A stretch of DNA of 64,000 nucleotides from Pseudorhizobium endolithicum (lineage in GTDB: Bacteria > Pseudomonadota > Alphaproteobacteria > Rhizobiales > Rhizobiaceae). The stretch spans positions 140,836-204,835 of the forward strand of contig NZ_CABFWF030000013.1 of NCBI RefSeq assembly GCF_902153245.2. Direction: 5' to 3'. The notes beneath the pieces were generated by a model. The model searched no databases. It had not been told where the DNA came from and was given only the letters and a program-made list of their open reading frames with translations. Shown here in pieces: positions 57,254-64,000 of the stretch. Position 1 is the stretch's first letter, and every line of letters starts with the position of its first letter. The translations under genes were made by a program, and so were the position numbers.

Positions 57254-58120
57254 TCAGGATCGGGGCGTGGCGGCGAGGCCGGAGAAATCGAAGAGTTTCG
57301 GGTCGAGGAGATGGGAAGGGTTTGCGTGCGACAGCGCCCGCAGCATCGTATCCTTGCGGCCGGGCATGCGTGCCTCGATATCGGCCAGCATCGCCTTCAT
57401 CGCGTTCCGCTGCAGCCCGTCCTGGGAGCCGCAGAGGTCGCAGGGAATGATGGGAAAGGCCATGGCGGACGCGAATTTCGCGATGTCGTCCTCGGCGCAA
57501 TAGGCAAGCGGCCGCAGCACCATGAGGTCCCCCTCGTCGTTGAGCAGTTTCGGGGGCATTCCGGCGAGCCGGCCTCCGTGGAAGAGGTTCATGAAGAAGG
57601 TTTCAAGAATGTCTTCCCGGTGATGCCCGAGCACCAGCGCGTCGCATCCTTCCTCGCGGGCGATGCGGTACAGGTTGCCGCGGCGCAACCGCGAACAGAG
57701 CGAGCAATAGGTTGCGCCCTGCGGCACCTTCTCCGTCACGATCGAATAGGTGTCGCGATATTCGATCCGGTGCCTCACCCCGATCGACGACAGGTAGTCC
57801 GGGAGAATATGCTTCGGAAAATTGGGCTGTCCCTGGTCGAGATTGCAGGCGACGAGTTCCACCGGCAGGAGCCCCCGCCACTGCAGGTCCATCAGGATTG
57901 CGAGGAGCGAGTAGGAATCCTTGCCTCCGGACAGCCCCACCAGCCAGCGACGCTGGCCCTTCAGCATCTCGAAGTCTTCGAGCGCCTGGCGCACCTGCCG
58001 CAGCAGGCGTTTCCTCAGCTTGTTGAAGCTCACGGAGCGCGGTGCATGGGAAAAGAGCGAGGGAAGCTGCCCGTCGCCTTCCGCGTCCGGATCGTCCTCG
58101 ATTGGAACAGCCGATCCCAT
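57254..58120 (-). CDS. ttcA: tRNA 2-thiocytidine synthetase TtcA
   Basis: This 288-residue PP-loop enzyme puts sulfur on cytidine 32 of tRNA. It has [10 protein letters not shown] (near 65), the cysteine pair [11 protein letters not shown] (near 137-140) and CDLCGSQ (near 223), which bind a [4Fe-4S] cluster. It therefore depends on Fe-S assembly by the suf operon in this window and on cysteine desulfurase sulfur. It follows alaS by 28 nt. Length is normal for the family. Confidence 0.95.
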   Translation of the reverse strand: MGSAVPIEDDPDAEGDGQLPSLFSHAPRSVSFNKLRKRLLRQVRQALEDFEMLKGQRRWLVGLSGGKDSYSLLAILMDLQWRGLLPVELVACNLDQGQPNFPKHILPDYLSSIGVRHRIEYRDTYSIVTEKVPQGATYCSLCSRLRRGNLYRIAREEGCDALVLGHHREDILETFFMNLFHGGRLAGMPPKLLNDEGDLMVLRPLAYCAEDDIAKFASAMAFPIIPCDLCGSQDGLQRNAMKAMLADIEARMPGRKDTMLRALSHANPSHLLDPKLFDFSGLAATPRS

Positions 58121-58148
58121 CTCGTATCCACCTTACAGGAAGCGCCGA

Positions 58149-60809
58149 TCAGCCGCCGAGCGCCGCTGCCACCGCTTCCACCGCCTCGCCGGCCTTTGAA
58201 CCGTCCGGCCCGCCCGCCTGGGCCATGTCGGGGCGTCCGCCACCACCCTTGCCGCCAAGCGCGGCAGACGCGATGCGGACGAGATCGACAGCACTGAAGC
58301 GAGCCGTGAGGTCCGGCGTGACGGCCACCACTGCGCTGGCCTTGCCGTCTGCCGAGACCCCGATCAGGGTGACGACACCGGAACCGAGGCTTGCCTTGCC
58401 CTCATCGGCGAGACCCTTCAGATCCTTTGCGTCGATCCCTTGCAGAACCTTGCCGAGATACTTCGTTCCCGCCACCTCGCGGACTTCCTCCGCGCCGGTG
58501 CCGTGGTTTCCACCCATGGCAAGCCGCCGCTTCGTCTCCGCCAGTTCGCGCTCCAGCTTGCGCCGCTCCTCGATCAGCGCCTCGACGCGAGACACCACAT
58601 CGGTCGGCTGGACCTTGAGGGTCGCCGCCAGCGCCTTGATCCGCTCGTCCTGCTCCGCGAGATAGGCGCGTGCCTGCGCACCTGTCACGGCCTCTATCCG
58701 CCGAACGCCCGCGCCGACCGCACTTTCCGAGACCACCCGCACCAGGCCGATATCCCCCGTTGCATTCACGTGGGTGCCGCCGCAGAGTTCGATGGAATAG
58801 GGCTTGCCTGCCTTTTCGCCGTCGATCGCGGTTCCCATCGATACGACCCGGACCTCGTCGCCGTATTTCTCGCCGAACAGCGCCATCGCACCTTCCGCGA
58901 TGGCGTCGTCCACGCTCATCAGCCGCGTGGTCACCGGCGCGTTCTGGAGGATAATGGCATTCGCAATCTCCTCGACGCGGCGAACTTCCTCCGCGTTCAT
59001 CGGCTTCGGATGGGAGATGTCGAAGCGCAGCCGCTCCGGCGCCACCAGCGATCCCTTCTGGGCGACATGCGTGCCGAGAACCTCGCGCAAGGCCTCGTGC
59101 AGCAGGTGCGTGGCCGAATGGTTGGAGCGCAGCTGCGAACGGCGGGCATGGTCGACGGCGAGCGTCACCGCCTCGCCCGTCCTCAGCGTGCCGGACGTAA
59201 CCCTGGCGCTATGGACGAAAAGCCCCTCGCCCTTCTTCTGCGTATCCGTAACCTCAAGCCGCGCATTGTCGCTGGAGATGACCCCAGTGTCGCCCATCTG
59301 GCCGCCGGACTCGCCATAGAACGGCGTCTGGTTCACGACGACCTGCACGGTGTCGCCGGCCGAGGCCGCCTCGACCGCGCTGCCGTCGCGAACGATCGCC
59401 TGGACGACGCCTTCGGCCGTCTCCGCGTCATAGCCCAGGAATTCGGTCGCGCCGTACTTTTCCTTCAGTTCGAACCAGATCGTTTCGGTCGCCTTGTCGC
59501 CGGAGCCTGCCCAATTGGCGCGCGCCTCGGCCTTCTGCCGCTGCATGGCGTCGTTGAAGCCGGTGATGTCGACGCCGATGCCGCGGGCGCGCAGCGCGTC
59601 CTGCGTCAGGTCGAGCGGGAAACCGTAGGTGTCGTAGAGCTTGAACGCGGTTTCCCCGTCCATGCTGTCGCCCTTGCCGAGATCCGCCGTCGCTTCCGAA
59701 AGCAGGGTCAGCCCGCGGTCGAGCGTCTTGCGGAAGCGGGTCTCCTCGAGTTTCAGCGTTTCGGAGGTTAGCGCCTCGGCCCGGATAAGTTCCGGATAGG
59801 CGCGGCCCATCTCCTGCACCAGCGTCGGCAGGAGCTTGTACATCAGCGGCTCGCGGGCGCCCAGAAGCTGCATGTGGCGCATGGCCCGGCGCATGATGCG
59901 GCGCAGGACGTATCCGCGGCCCTCGTTCGATGGCAACACGCCGTCGGCGATCAGGAAGGCGGAGGAGCGCAGATGGTCGGCGATGACGCGGAAGCTAGCG
60001 GCCTGATCCCCCTCGGCCTTGGCGCCGATCACCTCTTCGGTCGCTGCAATCAGCGAGCGGAACAGGTCCGTTTCGAAGACGCTCTGGACGCCCTGCAGAA
60101 TGCAGGCCATGCGCTCCAGGCCCATGCCCGTGTCGATCGACGGCCGCGGCAGGACCGTGCGCTCGCCGGGCGCCGTCTGGTCGAACTGCATGAAGACGAG
60201 GTTCCAGAATTCGAGGAACCGGTCGCCATCCTCTTCCGCCGAGCCGGGAGGTCCACCCCAGACATGCTCGCCCTGATCGATGAAGATCTCCGAACACGGA
60301 CCGCAGGGACCGGTGTCCCCCATCTGCCAGAAGTTGTCGGAAGTGGGGATTCGGATGATCTTGTCGTCGGAGAAGCCGGCAATCTTCTTCCAGAGCGCCG
60401 CGGCCTCGTCATCCTCGGCATAGACGGTGACCAGCAAGCGGTGCTTCGGCAGGTCGAAACCTTCCGTGACCAGCTTCCAGGCCAACTCGATCGCCCGCTC
60501 CTTGAAATAGTCGCCGAACGAGAAATTGCCGAGCATTTCGAAAAAGGTCAGGTGCCGGGCGGTATAGCCGACATTGTCGAGGTCGTTGTGCTTGCCTCCG
60601 GCACGAACGCATTTCTGCGACGTGGTGGCCGTCGAATAGGGTCGGCTTTCCAGTCCGGTGAAGACGTTCTTGAACTGCACCATTCCGGCATTGGTGAACA
60701 TCAGCGTCGGGTCGTTGCGCGGCACCAGCGGGCTCGACGACACCACCTCGTGTCCGTTCTTTCGGAAATAGTCGAGGAAGGTCGACCGGATGTCACTTAC
60801 GCCGCTCAT
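58149..60809 (-). CDS. alaS: Alanyl-tRNA synthetase
   Basis: This 886-residue class II synthetase charges tRNA-Ala. It has the aminoacylation core with [11 protein letters not shown] and [13 protein letters not shown], the tRNA-recognition part, and the editing domain with [11 protein letters not shown] and CGGTHV. The C-terminal DHHA1 domain ([15 protein letters not shown]) is complete. The start at 60809 with AAGGG is chosen over an in-frame extension. It lies 152 nt from recA, separated by a perfect hairpin, so it has its own promoter. Confidence 0.97.
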   Translation of the reverse strand: MSGVSDIRSTFLDYFRKNGHEVVSSSPLVPRNDPTLMFTNAGMVQFKNVFTGLESRPYSTATTSQKCVRAGGKHNDLDNVGYTARHLTFFEMLGNFSFGDYFKERAIELAWKLVTEGFDLPKHRLLVTVYAEDDEAAALWKKIAGFSDDKIIRIPTSDNFWQMGDTGPCGPCSEIFIDQGEHVWGGPPGSAEEDGDRFLEFWNLVFMQFDQTAPGERTVLPRPSIDTGMGLERMACILQGVQSVFETDLFRSLIAATEEVIGAKAEGDQAASFRVIADHLRSSAFLIADGVLPSNEGRGYVLRRIMRRAMRHMQLLGAREPLMYKLLPTLVQEMGRAYPELIRAEALTSETLKLEETRFRKTLDRGLTLLSEATADLGKGDSMDGETAFKLYDTYGFPLDLTQDALRARGIGVDITGFNDAMQRQKAEARANWAGSGDKATETIWFELKEKYGATEFLGYDAETAEGVVQAIVRDGSAVEAASAGDTVQVVVNQTPFYGESGGQMGDTGVISSDNARLEVTDTQKKGEGLFVHSARVTSGTLRTGEAVTLAVDHARRSQLRSNHSATHLLHEALREVLGTHVAQKGSLVAPERLRFDISHPKPMNAEEVRRVEEIANAIILQNAPVTTRLMSVDDAIAEGAMALFGEKYGDEVRVVSMGTAIDGEKAGKPYSIELCGGTHVNATGDIGLVRVVSESAVGAGVRRIEAVTGAQARAYLAEQDERIKALAATLKVQPTDVVSRVEALIEERRKLERELAETKRRLAMGGNHGTGAEEVREVAGTKYLGKVLQGIDAKDLKGLADEGKASLGSGVVTLIGVSADGKASAVVAVTPDLTARFSAVDLVRIASAALGGKGGGGRPDMAQAGGPDGSKAGEAVEAVAAALGG

Positions 60810-60900
60810 GCTACGCCCTTTTTTCCGCCGGATGCGGTCCGTCACTTGAAACCAGTGGCTTTTATCGCCCGCACCGGACACTGTCCAGCCAAACGCGGAA

Positions 60901-60931
60901 CCGGCCGCACATCTTTGGAGATGGCGGCCGG
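60901..60931 (-). terminator. recA terminator hairpin
   Basis: CCGGCCGC/GCGGCCGG (8 bp) and an inner CATCT/AGATG stem with a TTGG loop make a 13-bp, single-bulge hairpin. On the minus strand it directly follows recA. The tail is only modestly T-rich. Confidence 0.65.
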
Positions 60932-60960
60932 CGGAAATTCATCGGAACGGAATGGGCGGA

Positions 60961-62052
60961 TCAAAAGTCGCCGCCACCGTCTCCGTCGTTACCCGCATCC
61001 GGGCCTCCGTTTTCAAGGAAACGTTCGGCGATCAGGCCGGCGTTCTGGCGCAGCGCGATCTCGATCTCGCGCGCCAGTTCCGGATTGTCGCGCAGGAAGG
61101 TCTTGGCGTTCTCGCGGCCCTGTCCCAGCCTCTGGCTGTTGTAGGAGAACCAGGCGCCGGACTTCTCGACAATGCCTGCCTTGACACCGAGGTCGATCAG
61201 TTCGCCGGTCTTCGAGACGCCTTCGCCGTACATGATGTCGAACTCGACCTGCTTGAAGGGCGGCGCCATCTTGTTCTTGACGACCTTCACACGCGTCTGG
61301 TTGCCGACGACCTCCTCGCGCTCCTTGACGGAACCGATGCGCCGGATGTCGAGCCGGACCGAGGCGTAGAACTTCAGCGCATTGCCGCCCGTCGTCGTTT
61401 CCGGCGAGCCGAACATCACGCCGATCTTCATGCGGATCTGGTTGATGAAGATGACCATGCAGTTCGAACGCGAGATCGAGGCGGTCAGCTTGCGCAGCGC
61501 CTGGCTCATCAGGCGGGCCTGCAGGCCGGGAAGGCTGTCGCCCATCTCGCCTTCGATTTCCGCCCGCGGCGTCAATGCCGCAACCGAGTCGACCACCAGG
61601 ACGTCGATCGCCCCCGAGCGCACCAGCGTATCAGTGATCTCGAGCGCCTGCTCGCCCGTGTCCGGCTGGGAGATCAGCAGGTTTTCGAGATCGACGCCCA
61701 GCTTCCGCGCATAGACCGGATCGAGTGCATGTTCGGCATCCACGAACGCGCAGATCCCGCCTTTCTTCTGCGATTCTGCGATCGTCTGCAGCGCGAGCGT
61801 CGTCTTCCCCGAGCTTTCCGGCCCGTAGATCTCGATGATCCTGCCCTTCGGGAGTCCACCAACGCCGAGTGCTATATCCAGACCCAGCGATCCGGTGGAA
61901 ACCGTTTCGATCTCCACAACGTTTTCGTTGGAGCCGAGCTTCATGATCGACCCCTTGCCGAAGGATCGTTCGATCTGCGACAGTGCTGCGTCCAGCGCCT
62001 TGCTCTTGTCCACTGTTTTGTCCTCTACGAGCCGCAAAGAATTTTGTGCCAT
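60961..62052 (-). CDS. recA: RecA recombinase
   Basis: This 363-residue strand-exchange protein and SOS co-protease has Walker [10 protein letters not shown] (near 75-83), Walker [11 protein letters not shown], the signature [14 protein letters not shown], and the acidic, glycine-rich tail [12 protein letters not shown]. The start at 62052 ([11 protein letters not shown]) is standard; the open frame continues upstream without support. SOS-type sequences lie 60-85 nt upstream, so it is probably induced by DNA damage. Confidence 0.98.
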   Translation of the reverse strand: MAQNSLRLVEDKTVDKSKALDAALSQIERSFGKGSIMKLGSNENVVEIETVSTGSLGLDIALGVGGLPKGRIIEIYGPESSGKTTLALQTIAESQKKGGICAFVDAEHALDPVYARKLGVDLENLLISQPDTGEQALEITDTLVRSGAIDVLVVDSVAALTPRAEIEGEMGDSLPGLQARLMSQALRKLTASISRSNCMVIFINQIRMKIGVMFGSPETTTGGNALKFYASVRLDIRRIGSVKEREEVVGNQTRVKVVKNKMAPPFKQVEFDIMYGEGVSKTGELIDLGVKAGIVEKSGAWFSYNSQRLGQGRENAKTFLRDNPELAREIEIALRQNAGLIAERFLENGGPDAGNDGDGGGDF

Positions 62053-62111
62053 CTGATCCACCTTTAGGTTATTGACGCCGCGCAGGCAACGAAGCAGCCG
62101 ATATCGCTCAT

Positions 62112-62137
62112 GTACACGTTTTGTTCCATAATGGCAA
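62112..62137 (-). promoter_or_regulatory. SOS-type element upstream of recA
   Basis: TTG-N11-CAA (62121-62137) matches the control element reported for Rhizobium etli recA, and GTAC-N7-GTTC (62112-62126) is one base from the alphaproteobacterial LexA box GTTC-N7-GTTC. The two overlap. LexA binding is inferred. Confidence 0.6.
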
Positions 62138-62282
62138 TCCCCCGCCATCTGCCTGTAAGAACTGCTTCTTTCAGCGCATGTTTCCGGATTGTTCCGGCTA
62201 CGGGTGCAGCCTGCGGCCCCGCATCCGCCGGAGCCCTCCGACGGGGCCGCTGCGGGCGAATCGCCGCTGGGATTCACCTGTC

Positions 62283-63227
62283 ATGAAGAAGCGGATTCTT
62301 GTGCTCGGGGGCGCCCATCTGGATCGCCGGGGAAGAATTGCGGGCGAGACGACCGCCGGGGCGAGCAATCCGGGATCGTGGCGCGAGGATGTCGGCGGCG
62401 GAGCCTTCAACGTTGCGCGCAACCTCGCCCGCCTCGGACACGTCGTGGAACTCGTGTCGCCGCGCGGCGGCGATGCGGCCGGTGAGAAAGTCGCCACCGC
62501 GGCGCTCGAAGCCGGTATCGAAGATCGACCCTTTGTCTTCCTGGACCGGGCCACTCCCAGCTACACCGCCATCCTCGAAGGGGACGGCAATCTCGTCATC
62601 GCGCTTGCGGATATGGCTCTATACGACCTGTTCACGCCGCGGCGGCTGCGGGTGCGTTCGCTGCGGGAAGCCATTGGCCGCGCCGACCTCATCGTCTGCG
62701 ACGGCAATCTTCCCGCCGCCACGCTCGCCGCGCTTGCCGCCGAGGCGCGGCGGCACGGCGTACCTGTTGCCGGGATTGCGATCTCCCCGGCGAAGGTGAT
62801 CCGCTTCCGCGACGCCCTTCCCTGCGTGGATTGCCTGTTCATGAATACTGCCGAGGCCCTTGTGCTTGCCGGCCCCTCGCCTGAGGCAGATCTAAGCTGG
62901 CCCGACCTGTTGCGTCCCCTCGGCCTCGAAAGCGGCGTCGTGACCAGCGGTGCCGGCCAGATCGTCGCATTCGCCGGCGACGAGACTTTCGCTTTGCAAC
63001 CGCCCCCCGTTAGTGACATATCCGATGTCACCGGCGCCGGCGACGCGCTCGCGGCAGGCACGCTCGACGCCCTGCTGCACGGCTGCCCGCTGCCGGATGC
63101 CCTGGTGTCTGGCGTCGCTGCCTCCCGCATCACGCTCGCATCGCCCTATGCTGTCGCTCCCGAACTCGATCGGGACCTTCTGCGAAGCGCGGCGGCACGC
63201 GTCGTTTCCCCAGCAGCGGTAACCTGA
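62283..63227 (+). CDS. psuK: PfkB-family pseudouridine kinase
   Basis: This 314-residue carbohydrate kinase phosphorylates pseudouridine; the assignment rests mainly on the adjoining psuG. PfkB motifs are GGGAFNVARNLARLG (near 38-52) and SDVTGAGDALAAG (near 252-264) with the catalytic aspartate. The start at 62283 (MKKRILVLGG) is chosen for the correct N-terminal strand. It diverges from recA with 230 bp between. Together with psuG it breaks down pseudouridine from RNA turnover to uracil and ribose-5-phosphate. Confidence 0.88.
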   Translation: MKKRILVLGGAHLDRRGRIAGETTAGASNPGSWREDVGGGAFNVARNLARLGHVVELVSPRGGDAAGEKVATAALEAGIEDRPFVFLDRATPSYTAILEGDGNLVIALADMALYDLFTPRRLRVRSLREAIGRADLIVCDGNLPAATLAALAAEARRHGVPVAGIAISPAKVIRFRDALPCVDCLFMNTAEALVLAGPSPEADLSWPDLLRPLGLESGVVTSGAGQIVAFAGDETFALQPPPVSDISDVTGAGDALAAGTLDALLHGCPLPDALVSGVAASRITLASPYAVAPELDRDLLRSAAARVVSPAAVT

Positions 63228-63245
63228 ACACACCCGGAGATCATC

Positions 63246-64000
63246 ATGACAACGTCGACCCCCCATGTTCCGATCGTTTATTCCAAGGAGGTTGCTGCCG
63301 CCCGGAAAGACGGCCTGCCGCTGGTCGCGCTCGAATCCACCATCATCACGCATGGCATGCCCTATCCAGGCAATCTGGAAATGGCCCGCAGCGTCGAAGA
63401 AATCATCCGGCGTGGAGGCGCCGTGCCCGCGACGATAGCCGTGATCGGCGGCGTGCTGCATGTCGGACTGGAGCCGCAGGAACTGGAGGATCTGGCTCAG
63501 GCTCGCGACGTCATGAAGCTTTCGCGGGCCGATCTCGCATTTGCCATTGCTCTCGGCCGCACCGGGGCGACCACCGTGGCGGCAACGATGATGGCCGCCT
63601 CCCTTGCGGCGATCCGCGTCTTCGCGACCGGCGGTATCGGCGGTGTCCATCGCGGCGCGGAGGAGAGCTTCGACATCTCCGCAGATATCGAGGAGCTCGG
63701 CAAGACCGGCGTCATCGTCGTCTGTGCCGGGGCCAAGGCCATTCTCGACATCCCCAAGACCCTTGAGGTTCTGGAGACCCGCGGCGTGCCCGTCGTCACC
63801 TGCGGCGCAGACGAGTTCCCGGCCTTCTGGTCGCGCTCCTCCGGCCTGCCGAGCCCGCTTCGGCTGGATCGGCCGGAGCAGATCGCTGCCTTTCAGCAGG
63901 CCCGGCAGGCACTCGGCGTGGAAGGCGGCATGCTGGTCGCCAATCCGGTACCGGCAGCCGCCGAAATCCCGCGGGAGGAGATGGAGGAGTATATCGGCAT
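63246..64000 (+). CDS. psuG: Pseudouridine-5'-phosphate glycosidase, 3' end beyond window edge
   Basis: The frame opens at ATG 63246 (CGGAG upstream) and stays open to the window end, 251 codons of an expected 300 or so. It has VALESTIITHGMPYP (near 22), GGAVPATIAVIGG, LSRADLAFAIALGRTGATTVAATM and ATGGIGGVHRGAE, all typical of PsuG, which splits PsiMP into uracil and ribose-5-phosphate. The gap to psuK is 18 nt, so the two form an operon. The C-terminal part is outside the window. Confidence 0.93.
   Translation, partial: MTTSTPHVPIVYSKEVAAARKDGLPLVALESTIITHGMPYPGNLEMARSVEEIIRRGGAVPATIAVIGGVLHVGLEPQELEDLAQARDVMKLSRADLAFAIALGRTGATTVAATMMAASLAAIRVFATGGIGGVHRGAEESFDISADIEELGKTGVIVVCAGAKAILDIPKTLEVLETRGVPVVTCGADEFPAFWSRSSGLPSPLRLDRPEQIAAFQQARQALGVEGGMLVANPVPAAAEIPREEMEEYIG

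Overview
The window is a GC-rich alphaproteobacterial chromosome segment, most likely from the Rhizobiaceae (Rhizobium, Agrobacterium or Sinorhizobium relatives). The grounds are the suf operon order (a second cysteine desulfurase, then sufB-C-D-S, a DUF59 gene and sufA), the recA-alaS pair, the purC-purS-purQ-purL group with bolA and a monothiol glutaredoxin downstream, an F1-ATPase zeta-subunit gene, and GGAAC-N18/19-TT promoters of the EcfG/RpoE2 general stress response type. No rRNA, tRNA or CRISPR array was found.

Layout. 1-2.2 kb is the edge of an integrated element: a tyrosine recombinase, a coupled unknown gene cut by the window edge, and a repeat-rich non-coding strip. 2.2-2.7 kb holds a small haem-copper-oxidase-like membrane protein with an FNR/NnrR-type box. 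2.7-12.1 kb is one tightly overlapping minus-strand operon of eight sugar genes: two sugar-nucleotide SDR enzymes, a glycosidase-epimerase fusion, four glycosyltransferases and a methyltransferase. It is driven by a candidate EcfG promoter that diverges from another EcfG promoter for a DUF1003 membrane protein. A dehydrogenase, a Gfo/Idh oxidoreductase and two tiny membrane proteins follow, with two more EcfG-like sites. This 2.7-15.5 kb block is the best candidate for an undescribed system: a stress-induced glycan or glycoside pathway with no visible priming enzyme, flippase or polymerase.

15.9-19.1 kb encodes a MacA/MacB-like exporter with separate ATPase and permease genes. 19.1-26.1 kb is the suf iron-sulfur operon, with a recognisable promoter overlapped by a perfect palindrome. 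26.3-38.3 kb carries housekeeping genes: an alpha/beta hydrolase, a diguanylate cyclase, anmK, tyrS, a 1129-residue AsmA-like protein, bcp, an M23 peptidase, and a DEAD-box helicase whose TTG start overlaps the stop of a 20-codon leader ORF, followed by a Nudix protein. 38.4-44.0 kb is a CoxD/CoxE/XdhC/MocA-type maturation operon for a molybdenum hydroxylase, without the hydroxylase.

44.2-56.4 kb has a periplasmic binding protein, rpe, purB, a serine hydrolase, the zeta subunit, purC, purS, an overlooked 40-residue ORF, purQ, a lipoprotein, a PagL-like outer-membrane enzyme, purL, bolA, grxD and a drug exporter. 56.4-64.0 kb has an inositol-monophosphatase-family gene, ttcA, alaS, recA (with an SOS-type element), and psuK-psuG, the last cut by the window edge.
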